Part shown: positions 1-8,586 of the stretch, in pieces
Position numbering within the stretch: position 1 is the stretch's first letter
Layout: the number at the start of each line of letters is the position of its first letter
Assembly: GCA_026989435.1 (NCBI GenBank)
Contig: JALSJI010000073.1
Location: 1-49,989 of the forward strand
Source of the DNA: Sulfurovum sp.
GTDB lineage: Bacteria > Campylobacterota > Campylobacteria > Campylobacterales > Sulfurovaceae
DNA length: 49,989 nucleotides
Reading direction: 5' to 3'
Notes under the pieces: model-generated
The model's database searches: none
What the model was told of the DNA's origin: nothing
Seen by the model: only the letters and a program-made list of their open reading frames with translations
Translations under genes and position numbers: made by a program

Positions 1-45
1 GTGAGCTTTACTAGGTATTTTTGCTGTATTCGATTTTTTACTCAT
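1..45 (-). CDS. Possible start of an integron cassette ORF, running off the window (MSKKSNTAKIPSKAH...)
   Basis: Minus-strand ATG at 45..43 opens a frame with no stop to the window edge, on the cassette side of the attC-like site. Very short, weak RBS. Confidence 0.25.
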   Translation of the reverse strand, partial: MSKKSNTAKIPSKAH

Positions 46-117
46 TCGGACTCTTACTAATAATATTTAGCCATACGCTCAATTTTAATATTTGCACTTT
101 ATGCTTTTGCGTCGCAG

Positions 118-276
118 ACACATAACGGGGGCGTGGGTAAGCGACAGGCGATGGGAAAGTTTACTTTCGCATTGGTTGCTCGCTTCTCCCGCTTGTTGTT
201 CGATGCGGATGCATCGGGCAGCAAGTGGGTGTTCAGCCCACGCCCCCGTTGTTCGAATGCGAAGCGTTCGAACAAC
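118..276 (-). repeat. attC-like integron recombination site (long imperfect palindrome)
   Basis: Perfect 14-bp inverted arms AACGGGGGCGTGGG (124-137) / CCCACGCCCCCGTT (237-250) about 127 nt apart. The minus strand ends in a GTTATGT R'-like box. An internal hairpin (cgatgc-ggat-gcatcg) and an abutting hairpin GTTGTTCGAA...TTCGAACAAC (248-276) are present. It lies upstream of an integron-type integrase in the expected place. Confidence 0.5.
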
Positions 277-285
277 TATTTATTA

Positions 286-517
286 GAGGAACAAAATGTC
301 CCGCTATTCTTATATTTTTCATGTTAGTAGTATATCAAAAATGTCTGACTATTTCTAAAAATATGTCAATTTGCCATATTTTTGATACTTTTTCTGAAAA
401 AACTATAGAATTATAAAAGTTGCTTATGTCCTTTTACTAGGATATGAGCCAATATTTGGACAAAGTGTTCCTCTATTTGTTGATTTATGGCGATAGAGGA
501 CATAATGTCCTGCTATT
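286..517. promoter_or_regulatory. Candidate attI / integrase promoter region with repeated GGACA-type palindromes
   Basis: GAGGAACAAAATGTCCCGCTATT (286-308) and GAGGACATAATGTCCTGCTATT (496-517) are near-identical direct repeats. A related inverted copy, tttggacaaagtgttcctctattt, lies at 455-478. Confidence 0.35.
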
Positions 518-530
518 TTAGGAGTAAATC

Positions 531-1533
531 ATGGAAGTAAAGAAAAAGTTACTAGATATAGTTCGTGACAAAATACGATTTAAGCACTATAGTATCAAAA
601 CTGAAAAGTCTTATGTAGGTTGGATAAAACACTACATTTTTTACCACAACAAAAAACACCCCATAGAAATGGCTAAACCAGAGATAGAACAGTTTTTGAC
701 ACATCTTGCTGTAGAGAGAAAGGTATCACCATCAACACAAAATCAAGCATTTTCTGCTTTACTCTTTTTATATAAAGAGGTATTGGGTATAGATATGAGT
801 ATGTGGAACATACAGGCTCTGAGAGCCCAAGAGAGAAAACACATTCCACAAGTACTTACCAAAGAAGAAGTTAAAAAAGTGATAGATAACTTGACAGGTA
901 CTTATCAACTCATAGTGTATTTGATGTATGGATGTGGTTTACGTATGAGTGAAGTGTTGAATATACGTATAAAAGACATAGATTTGCCGTGAACGAAGTG
1001 AGGAAATGCCCTTGGGGTATGGGTTTGATAAAGTCTATATTTGGGACAGCAAAAGCCTTAAGGACAGAACTGTGCCATTGCCACAAGCTATCAAGCAGAG
1101 ACTCAAGGCACATGTAGAGTATGTAGAAGGCATACATACTAAAGATGTAGCAGATGGTTATGGCTCTGTATATATGCCGTACGCACTTGAACGTAAATAT
1201 CCTCATGCTAAGTTCGAGACCAAATGGCAATTTTTGTTTCCTATGAAGTCTGTGGCAAAAGACCCTAGATCTGAAGTGGTACGTAGACATCATGTGCATG
1301 AAAAGACATTGGGGCGTAACATAAAACAAGCAGCCACTAAAGCAAATGTACATAAGCGTGTGACATCACATATATTTAGGCACTCCTATGCCACGCATCT
1401 TTTACAAAGTGGGATTGATTTGAGAAGTATTCAGGAGTTATTGGGGCATAAATCTGTGGAGACCACGATGGTCTATACTCACGTGGTAGCCAAGATGAAC
1501 AAGGGCAGGGTGACTAGTCCTTTGGATATGTAA
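531..1533 (+). pseudogene. intI: Integron-type tyrosine recombinase (IntI-like), interrupted by a 34-nt insertion
   Basis: ORFs 531-992 and 1006-1533 form one protein: N-terminal SAM-like domain (KHYSIKTEKSYVGWIKHYI), catalytic R (GCGLRMSEVL), the IntI-type insert ([29 protein letters not shown]), HxxR ([12 protein letters not shown]) and the H...Y box ([15 protein letters not shown]). Removing 986-1019 restores one frame. Confidence 0.85.
986..1019. other. 34-nt insertion disrupting intI
   Basis: gccgtgaacgaagtgaggaaatgcccttggggta; its removal gives ...[16 protein letters not shown]... in one frame. The insertion carries an in-frame TGA. Confidence 0.65.
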
Positions 1534-1540
1534 AAAGACT

Positions 1541-1849
1541 TTATAGCGTACACGCTCCCTTAAATTCCGGCACCTGCATATCCAAATAAGAAACCTCTTT
1601 TAGAATCTCCTGACGAAATTTGTCAAGTGGGGAGCGTATGGAGTAGTATGCCCGGCGTCCTTTACGTTCTACACGTAAGAAGCCTGCCTCTTTGAGTATT
1701 TTGAGGTGGCGAGAGATGCGTGACTGTATCATCCCGAAGGCTGACTCTATGTCACAGACACACACCGCACCGTTGATATCTATGAAACGTAGTATACTAA
1801 GGCGTGTTTCATCATTAAGTGCACCGATGGTTTTTAAAAATGTTTGCAT
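1541..1849 (-). CDS. ArsR/SmtB family winged-helix transcriptional regulator
   Basis: ArsR fold (LNDETRLSILRFI...ISRHLKILKEAGFLRVERKGRRAYYSI) with a CVCDI metal(loid)-site motif and a C-terminal Cys. Confidence 0.85.
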   Translation of the reverse strand: MQTFLKTIGALNDETRLSILRFIDINGAVCVCDIESAFGMIQSRISRHLKILKEAGFLRVERKGRRAYYSIRSPLDKFRQEILKEVSYLDMQVPEFKGACTL

Positions 1850-2084
1850 AGCTGAAGTATAACATGAAACAGGTAGAAAGTAGCAAGGAGTAATGAAAAG
1901 TAATTTTGTGGTAAAATAGAGCTAAAAGAACTATGATGTTTTCTCTTATACCCAAAGAAAATACCTGTGCCTAAAAAGCATTTTTAACTATCTTTTAAAA
2001 GATCTGCCTCACAGATAAAAAACAGGCAATAACGTTAGTTAATTTGGCTATAATCGCTTTTATACTTGTATCTAAGGAGAGAAT

Positions 2085-2453
2085 ATGGATAAATCGATTA
2101 ATGTTTTAGGTGAACCCCTTGAGCCATGTTCCCTTAAACCGCTTACCGGCTTTCACAGAGACGGATACTGCAATACGGGCAATCATAACCCGGCAATGCA
2201 TGCAGTCTGTATCTATGCCACTAAAGAGTTTTTGGAATATAGCAAAAAAGTAGGCAATGACCTCTCTACCCCCATACCTCAATACAACTTTCCGGGAGTT
2301 AAGCCCGGAGAGAGCTGGTGCCTTGGCGGGCACTCATTTATCAAAGCTATACATGACGGTATGGCTCCACAGATTTTCATACATGCCACGTATATCAAAA
2401 TGCTTGAACTTATAGACCTTGAAACACTTAAAAAGTATGCAATAGATCTCTAA
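2085..2453 (+). CDS. DUF2237 family protein
   Basis: NVLGEPLEPCSLKPLTGFHRDGYCNTG...HAVCIYATKEFLEYSKKVGNDLSTP...GESWCLGG matches the recalled DUF2237 pattern. Confidence 0.8.
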   Translation: MDKSINVLGEPLEPCSLKPLTGFHRDGYCNTGNHNPAMHAVCIYATKEFLEYSKKVGNDLSTPIPQYNFPGVKPGESWCLGGHSFIKAIHDGMAPQIFIHATYIKMLELIDLETLKKYAIDL

Positions 2454-3052
2454 TGTTTGAAATAGCCGAATATATTGGTACCATCGCTTTTGCGATGTCC
2501 GGATTTTTTGTAGCAGTACGAAGCAGACTTGACTTTTTGGGCACCTTGATATCCGTTTTTCTCACCGCCTTTGGCGGAGGAATTATCCGTGATGTTATCG
2601 TAGATAAAACCCCTTTTGCATTTAGCTACGATATGCCTGCCATAATGGTCTCATTTATGATGCTTTTTTTAATACTTTTTCGTTTTCATAAACGACAAAA
2701 TATAGAAAACAGAGCATTTTTTATACTCTCAGACTCTATTGGCTTGGTCTCGTTCAGTATCACGGGTGCACTCATAGCACTAGAGCATAATCTCAATTTT
2801 ACAGGTGTCCTGGCACTCGCCTTTATTACTGCCGTAGGCGGAGGGATTACAAGAGATATTATTATCAATGAAGTACCCTTTGTCTTTAAGACAGGCTTTT
2901 ATGGTACGATAGCCTTGCTTGTAGGCGCATTGATGTATATGCTTCACTCCTTACATATAGAGGGGTTTTATATCACTTTGGCTATTTTTGTTTTAGGTGT
3001 AATCCTACGTGTGGTTGCCTATTATAAAAAGTGGTCAATCCCCCTTATTTAA
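2453..3052 (+). CDS. Trimeric intracellular cation channel (TRIC/YadS, UPF0126) family membrane protein
   Basis: Two repeated halves with FGGGIIRDVIVDKTPF and VGGGITRDIIINEVPFVF; overlaps the preceding stop. Confidence 0.85.
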   Translation: MFEIAEYIGTIAFAMSGFFVAVRSRLDFLGTLISVFLTAFGGGIIRDVIVDKTPFAFSYDMPAIMVSFMMLFLILFRFHKRQNIENRAFFILSDSIGLVSFSITGALIALEHNLNFTGVLALAFITAVGGGITRDIIINEVPFVFKTGFYGTIALLVGALMYMLHSLHIEGFYITLAIFVLGVILRVVAYYKKWSIPLI

Positions 3053-3130
3053 ACATATCTTCCTTCCCCGGTTCTATACGGTGATTTTATACTGGCATCA
3101 TTGTATAAGCATTTCATGTTATAGTTTCTT

Positions 3131-3763
3131 ATGCAAAATAAAACAATCCGCACAATCTTATGCGAAACAGATATCTTCTCCTCCCTTGAAGAGAATGAGC
3201 TTCAAGCACTAGAAAAGATCTCTCGTATCTGTCGATATAGCCAAAATAGTACACTCTTTACCCAAGGAGAAAAGAGTGATGCACTAATCATTTTAATCGG
3301 GGGTATTGTAAGTATCTTTAAACATGACCCAAAAGGCAATGAAATCGTTATTGGTTATTTTAAACGCTATGCCCTCTTGGCAGAGGCAGCCGCACTTCGC
3401 CAAATACCGTTTCCTTCATCTGCAACCTTTAAAACCGACGGGGCAGTCTTAAAAATAAATATAGAAGCCTTTAAAAAACTCTTTGTCACACATAGTAAAA
3501 TCTCTCAGGTACTGATCGAATCACTGCTTGATAAAATAGACCTACTGCAACAAAATATCCATTTTAATCTTGCATCTTCGTCTAGAGAAAAAATATTACA
3601 TTTTTTCGAACAGAGTCCTGCACTTAGTCTAGATTTGAAACAGTATGAGATAGCCTATCTACTGGGTATGACCCCAGAGACATTTTCCAGAAATGTCAAT
3701 AAGCTGCTTAAAGAAAAGAAACTGGTTAAGACAGCTACAGGCTATAAATATCTATCTCATTAA
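3131..3763 (+). CDS. Crp/Fnr family transcriptional regulator
   Basis: cNMP-binding-like N-terminal domain and C-terminal HTH (YEIAYLLGMTPETFSRNVNKL). Confidence 0.85.
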   Translation: MQNKTIRTILCETDIFSSLEENELQALEKISRICRYSQNSTLFTQGEKSDALIILIGGIVSIFKHDPKGNEIVIGYFKRYALLAEAAALRQIPFPSSATFKTDGAVLKINIEAFKKLFVTHSKISQVLIESLLDKIDLLQQNIHFNLASSSREKILHFFEQSPALSLDLKQYEIAYLLGMTPETFSRNVNKLLKEKKLVKTATGYKYLSH

Positions 3764-4410
3764 TAGGATGCTTTTAGGGTTTGTATCCATTGATAGATCA
3801 TCGTACTCTCCTCTTTGATGATACCGTGTCCCTTCTCGTAAGGAGAAAAAGTAATATCAAACCCGCCTTTTTGCAAAACCTCTATCTGTTCCTTTGTTTT
3901 ATAAAAATCAAGCACCTCATCTTCGGTACCGTGTGTACAGAGCCAGTGCGCCTTTTTACAACTCTGTTTTGCCTCCTTAAGCAGCCTGACGGGATGAGAG
4001 AGATATCCGCTAACAGCAATGTATCCTGACAGCGCTTTTGCATACCTTGCTCCAAATTCAAAAGTAAGCTCTGCACCCTGCGAAAAACCAAAAAGAAAAC
4101 TCTCGGAGGGATCAAACTCCTTTTTAAAAAGCATATCAAAGGTCTCTCTAAGTAGTGTAAAACTCTCTTGCATACACCCATGAAGATCATGCCATGCATA
4201 CCCCTCATCATACACATAGGGAGCATCAAGCATCAAATAGTGCATATCGTCAAAGTCAAAATACTCTGCTATCCAACTAAAATCTTCGGATTTCCCCCCA
4301 CGTCCGTGTAGTATAATCATAATACTCCTAGAAGGCAATTGTGCAGGAAAAAAACTGTTTTTAAGAGGCAGAAAATCCAACGTAGTAAGATAATGCGGAA
4401 AGGTAGTCAT
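3760..4410 (-). CDS. Phospholipase/carboxylesterase-type serine esterase (paralog A)
   Basis: ILHGRGG oxyanion motif, GFSQG nucleophile elbow, late Asp and His (DEVLDF, KGHGI). Confidence 0.8.
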   Translation of the reverse strand: MTTFPHYLTTLDFLPLKNSFFPAQLPSRSIMIILHGRGGKSEDFSWIAEYFDFDDMHYLMLDAPYVYDEGYAWHDLHGCMQESFTLLRETFDMLFKKEFDPSESFLFGFSQGAELTFEFGARYAKALSGYIAVSGYLSHPVRLLKEAKQSCKKAHWLCTHGTEDEVLDFYKTKEQIEVLQKGGFDITFSPYEKGHGIIKEESTMIYQWIQTLKASY

Positions 4411-4433
4411 CTACGCAATATACCCGGACAACA

Positions 4434-5084
4434 CTACAACTTATCCCCAACCCATCTTTTTAACATCTCTAATTCATCTTCTATTATGGTATGCGTTTTG
4501 TCATAACTTTTAAATGTGATGTTAAAACCATTACTCTGCAATGTTTCTACTTGGGCTTTTGAGACATCATAAGGCAATACCTCATCCTCTCTACCGTGTG
4601 TACAAAGCCAATTGGCATCTTTAAGTTTAGGATTCATCTCTTTAAGTAAAAGTTCGGGATCGTAAATATATCCCGAAATAGCCATGTAACCGGAAAATTG
4701 CTTTTCATACCTTGCCCCAAACTCAAAGGTAAGCAGTGAGCCCTGGGAAAAACCAAAAAGAAAACTCTCGGAGGCATCAAACTCCTCTTCAAAAAGCTCA
4801 TCAAAGATATCTGCAAGGAGACTTGAAGAGTGTGCGATACCTATAAGTTGATTGGGAGGCAAATCATACCATGAATTTCCTCCAAAATATTCATATGGGG
4901 CATCCAAAAGGAGATAATTCATCTCATCCATATCCATAAACTGAGGCAACCATGTAAACCCTTTAGAAGAGTCGCCCCTTCCGTGTAAAACTGTCATCAA
5001 TTTTTTCGAAGGTTTTTTTGAAGGGTAAAAAATATTGTTCAGTGCAATATCTTTTTTATGTAATACCATCATCACTCCATACAT
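4434..5084 (-). CDS. Phospholipase/carboxylesterase-type serine esterase (paralog B)
   Basis: VLHGRGD, SESFLFGFSQGSLLTFEFGARY; closely similar to 3760-4410. Confidence 0.8.
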   Translation of the reverse strand: MYGVMMVLHKKDIALNNIFYPSKKPSKKLMTVLHGRGDSSKGFTWLPQFMDMDEMNYLLLDAPYEYFGGNSWYDLPPNQLIGIAHSSSLLADIFDELFEEEFDASESFLFGFSQGSLLTFEFGARYEKQFSGYMAISGYIYDPELLLKEMNPKLKDANWLCTHGREDEVLPYDVSKAQVETLQSNGFNITFKSYDKTHTIIEDELEMLKRWVGDKL

Positions 5085-5102
5085 ACTAAATTATCTACCT
5101 CT

Positions 5103-5993
5103 TTATGAAGCAAAAATCTTGGGAATACCAAATTTATCATGGATTCGATTTGCTAACCGCGTAGGAATTCCAAGACCTTTTGCCAATTCTGCCAGATATC
5201 GTGCCTCACTGTTCTTGTCCAAATCTATCGCCGTCAAAGAGACCATATATATCTGCTCTGCCATAGATCTTGGAATAGAGCGTGCAAAAGCTTCGACATC
5301 CAAAGATGCGGCAAACTCCTCTCTAATAAAATCAATCTCTTCTTGCGTCACATCACCGAGTTTTGCAATAATATGATCTTGCTCACTCTCATCGATACTT
5401 CCATCTGCTTTTGCTGCATTAATCATTGCCCGAATAATCAATTTGGCATGATCTACCGCCTCTTGCTTATCTGTCTCAAGCGGCAAAAAACTGTAATCAT
5501 CCTCTGATACATTGGGTAGATTAGGATTATTCTGTTGTGCATGTTTGGCAATCGCTCCGCCAAGAAGCCCGCCAAGCCCGCCATCTCCTCCTAATCTGCC
5601 ACTGCTCTCTTTCCCGACACCTAGTAGATCTTCTAAATCATCGGCACTCGTGGGTGTACGTCCGGTAGCCTCTTTATGTGATGCCGAACCACCGACTAGG
5701 GCACCCAATAAATCACCCAAACTACCGTTTCTTGCACCGGTACTTGAGCCGTCTCCTCCACCTACAAGCGAACCTAGCAAATCACCCAAACCTCCGCCAG
5801 AGTTTCCGCCTGTAGAATAGCCTGCGCCTATCAATGAACCAAGAAGATCGCCCATACTGCCGCCGCCTTGTGTCTGCTGCTGTTGTGTACCGCCAAGCAC
5901 ACTGCCAAGGATGCTCCCCAGCACATCTCCTCCTGAACCTTTAGAGAGTGCACCGCTTGCAACAAGACTACCCAATACCTTGATTAAATCCAT
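5103..5993 (-). CDS. TerB/DUF533-like protein with Gly-Leu-rich repeat N-terminus
   Basis: C-terminal helical TerB-like region (AKLIIRAMINAAKADGSIDESEQDHI); N-terminus has repeated G(D/G)LLGSLVGG units. Confidence 0.7.
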   Translation of the reverse strand: MDLIKVLGSLVASGALSKGSGGDVLGSILGSVLGGTQQQQTQGGGSMGDLLGSLIGAGYSTGGNSGGGLGDLLGSLVGGGDGSSTGARNGSLGDLLGALVGGSASHKEATGRTPTSADDLEDLLGVGKESSGRLGGDGGLGGLLGGAIAKHAQQNNPNLPNVSEDDYSFLPLETDKQEAVDHAKLIIRAMINAAKADGSIDESEQDHIIAKLGDVTQEEIDFIREEFAASLDVEAFARSIPRSMAEQIYMVSLTAIDLDKNSEARYLAELAKGLGIPTRLANRIHDKFGIPKIFAS

Positions 5994-6056
5994 CTACCTA
6001 TCCTTTTTTATATTTTATACCTTAAAGTATACACTACCTTTATTAATCTAAACAGT

Positions 6057-6674
6057 CTATTTTGGAATTTCGGGTGCCTCTAGGTTCTCCAACAACGATG
6101 CATATCCTCTTCCCACCCGTGCAATCGCCGAAAAACGGAGTACATTGCCTCTCTCTTCTTGAGAGACAATCTCGTCGGCAAGATAGAGATGTTCCACCTG
6201 AAGAACAATCGGTATGGTCTTAGAGCCTTTTAAATCAATCTCCTGCAATAAAGTACAAAAATAGGCCACCTTAATCGCTTTGGGGATAGGAGGAAAATCA
6301 TGAAGTATATTTTCTGTTTTAATATCAAAATACTCCACTTCACTCTCACCTGCTGCTAAACTCTTGGAGGAGAGATGCATCATCTCAAAATGTGCATTAT
6401 CTACAATACAGACGACACATTTTTGAGACGTTCTAATATTGTGCAGTGTATCCTTGGGAGTTCCGTCGGGACGATGACCTACAGAGACAACGAGTGCAGG
6501 AGGTTCCGAAGAGAGTGGGGCAAAATAAGAAAAGGGGGCAATATTCAACACTCCTTTATTCTCTGTCATGACCCATGCTACGGGTCTTGGTATAATAGAC
6601 TGTACCATAAGCATATAGCGTTCATGTGGATTGTTCTCTTTAAAATCAATAAGCATTTTTTTCCTTTTTATCAT
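6057..6674 (-). CDS. Flavin reductase family protein
   Basis: Flavin-reductase-like pattern (MVQSIIPRPVAWVMTENKGVLNIAPFSYFAPLSSEPPALVVSVG). Start may be the internal Met MLIDF. Confidence 0.8.
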   Translation of the reverse strand: MIKRKKMLIDFKENNPHERYMLMVQSIIPRPVAWVMTENKGVLNIAPFSYFAPLSSEPPALVVSVGHRPDGTPKDTLHNIRTSQKCVVCIVDNAHFEMMHLSSKSLAAGESEVEYFDIKTENILHDFPPIPKAIKVAYFCTLLQEIDLKGSKTIPIVLQVEHLYLADEIVSQEERGNVLRFSAIARVGRGYASLLENLEAPEIPK

Positions 6675-6732
6675 TTTTTATCTCAGTGTCACATCATCTT
6701 GGCTACAATAACAAAAAATTGAGGAGCATAAG

Positions 6733-7740
6733 ATGAAAACGCTGCTTATCTTTGTTATATTGGCTTCTTTATCGTATGCAAAAGACTATACTAAAAATAA
6801 AGAAGTACAAACATTTATTCAAATGCTTGTACAAGAGTATAACATGAATCAGAACTACCTTAAAACTCTTTTTTCCTCTGTCACTCAATATGAAACACCT
6901 CTGCGTATCTTTAGCAAAAAAGTGAAAAAAAAACGTACACCCCGGGAGATAGCTGCATTAAAAAAACGCTACCCTAAATATGGTGCATGGGATAGATACA
7001 GCAAACATAAAATCAGTAACACTAGAGCAATTCAAGGTGCAAACTTTATCCAAAAACATCAAGAAATTTTTAACAAAGTCCAACAACGATACGGTGTACC
7101 AAAAGAGTATATCGCTGCAATTATCGGTATAGAGACCGTCTATGGAAACAATGTAGGAAAATATCCCGTCTTTGATAACCTAACCACCCTGGCTTTTGAA
7201 AAAAACAGAAGAAACAAATTTTTTAAACATCAACTTAAAAAATTTATCCACCTCTCGCATACTCAAAAATTTCATCCAAAAAACGTCAAAGGATCCTATG
7301 CAGGTGCCATAGGTCTAGGGCAGTTTATGCCAAGCAACTATGAGGCTTACGGCGTCGATTATAACGGTGATGGGCGTATCACCCTGCAAAAGGCCGGTGA
7401 TGCTATTGCCTCTATTGCAAACTATCTGAAAAAAAACGGTTGGAAAACGGGAAAACCCGTAGCTACAAGGGTAAGCTATAAAGGAGAGAGATACCATGGA
7501 TACAAAACCGGATACAAAACAGCATACGACAGAGCCGATTTGAAAGGTATCAGTCCAAAAAAGAAGTGGAACTATAAAGGCAAAGTTAGACTAATCAAAC
7601 TAAACCGAAAAAACTATGACGAACTCTGGTACGGAGCTGATAATTTTCGCGTACTCGCACGATACAACCATAGTGCCTACTATGCGATGTCAGTACACCA
7701 ACTGGCCATGAAAATCAAAAAGATATTAGATGAAAATTAA
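6733..7740 (+). CDS. mltB: Lytic murein transglycosylase (MltB family)
   Basis: Signal peptide; VPKEYIAAIIGIETVYGNNVGKYPVFDNLTTLAF and GSYAGAIGLGQFMPSNYEAYGVDYNGDGRI are MltB-type motifs. Confidence 0.85.
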   Translation: MKTLLIFVILASLSYAKDYTKNKEVQTFIQMLVQEYNMNQNYLKTLFSSVTQYETPLRIFSKKVKKKRTPREIAALKKRYPKYGAWDRYSKHKISNTRAIQGANFIQKHQEIFNKVQQRYGVPKEYIAAIIGIETVYGNNVGKYPVFDNLTTLAFEKNRRNKFFKHQLKKFIHLSHTQKFHPKNVKGSYAGAIGLGQFMPSNYEAYGVDYNGDGRITLQKAGDAIASIANYLKKNGWKTGKPVATRVSYKGERYHGYKTGYKTAYDRADLKGISPKKKWNYKGKVRLIKLNRKNYDELWYGADNFRVLARYNHSAYYAMSVHQLAMKIKKILDEN

Positions 7741-8191
7741 TGTAATTGTCATTGATAAAAAAGTCAAAAAGGGTTTATACCAAGAATTAATAGAGTACTA
7801 CGTAAAAATGGCCAAACCCTTTGCTACTATCAATATCATCGACCTTTTTAATAATGAGATAGCAAAAGCACAGGGGCTCTCGGCACATGCTGCACGACAA
7901 TCCTACACAAAAGCCATGGAAAACTATATGAAACAGGGCAGAAATATCGCTTTAGATCCATCCTCGAAAGAGGTTGATAGCCACGATTTTGCAAAACTGC
8001 TTAAGAATAGCATGCAAATAAACCTCTTTATCGGCGGTGCTTACGGCTTTGAAGGCGCTTTTTTAGATAAATGCAATAATAGTATATCATTTGGTAAAAT
8101 AACGCTTTCACATAAACTGATGAAAGTGGTTTTGTTAGAACAGATCTTTAGAGGTTTGGCAATCAACCATAATCATCCATATCATAAATAG
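7730..8191 (+). CDS. rlmH: 23S rRNA (pseudouridine1915-N3)-methyltransferase RlmH
   Basis: FIGGAYGFEGAF...ISFGKITLSHKLMKVVLLEQIFRGLAINHNHPYHK, a SPOUT C-terminus. Confidence 0.85.
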   Translation: MKINVIVIDKKVKKGLYQELIEYYVKMAKPFATINIIDLFNNEIAKAQGLSAHAARQSYTKAMENYMKQGRNIALDPSSKEVDSHDFAKLLKNSMQINLFIGGAYGFEGAFLDKCNNSISFGKITLSHKLMKVVLLEQIFRGLAINHNHPYHK

Positions 8192-8206
8192 GAAAACTGC
8201 AATATC

Positions 8207-8563
8207 ATGTTGACACAAAAAGAATTGGAAGATTTTCAAAACAAACTTTTAGACAGAAGAGTCCAGATAGAAAAAAACCTAAGAGGCACCTCCACGGAAC
8301 TAGAAGAGATGAGAAACCTAGAACTTAAAGACGAAGCCGATTATGCTTCGGCATCGGCGGAATCTGCGGTAGAAACTGCTATTTTAGAGCAGCTTCGTAA
8401 AGAATTAAACGAACTTGAACTTGCTTTGGATAAAATTAGAAAAGGAACATACGGTATCTGCGAGATGTGTGAAGAAGAGATAGATAAACTCCGTCTAGAC
8501 GTCAAAAACTTTGCACGATTTTGCATTACGTGCCGTGAAATTAATGAAAAAGAGATGAGTTAA
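8207..8563 (+). CDS. dksA: DksA/TraR family zinc-finger RNA polymerase-binding protein
   Basis: Coiled coil plus GTYGICEMCEEEI...FARFCITCREINE zinc finger. Confidence 0.85.
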   Translation: MLTQKELEDFQNKLLDRRVQIEKNLRGTSTELEEMRNLELKDEADYASASAESAVETAILEQLRKELNELELALDKIRKGTYGICEMCEEEIDKLRLDVKNFARFCITCREINEKEMS

Positions 8564-8586
8564 CACCACAAAAAAAGGATTTTACT

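Noticed and set aside
92-416. Three overlapping plus-strand ORFs (64, 64, 63 aa)
   Set aside because: They run through the attC-like palindrome in different frames with no RBS and no recognisable protein; explained by recombination-site sequence.
910-1353. 147-aa minus-strand ORF antisense to intI
   Set aside because: Overlaps the clearly homologous integrase reading; composition looks like a shadow ORF.
3882-4229. 115-aa minus-strand ORF inside esterase A
   Set aside because: Alternate frame of a well-supported esterase gene.
5512-5820. 102-aa Pro/Ser-rich plus-strand ORF
   Set aside because: Antisense translation of the Gly/Leu repeat region of the DUF533-like gene.
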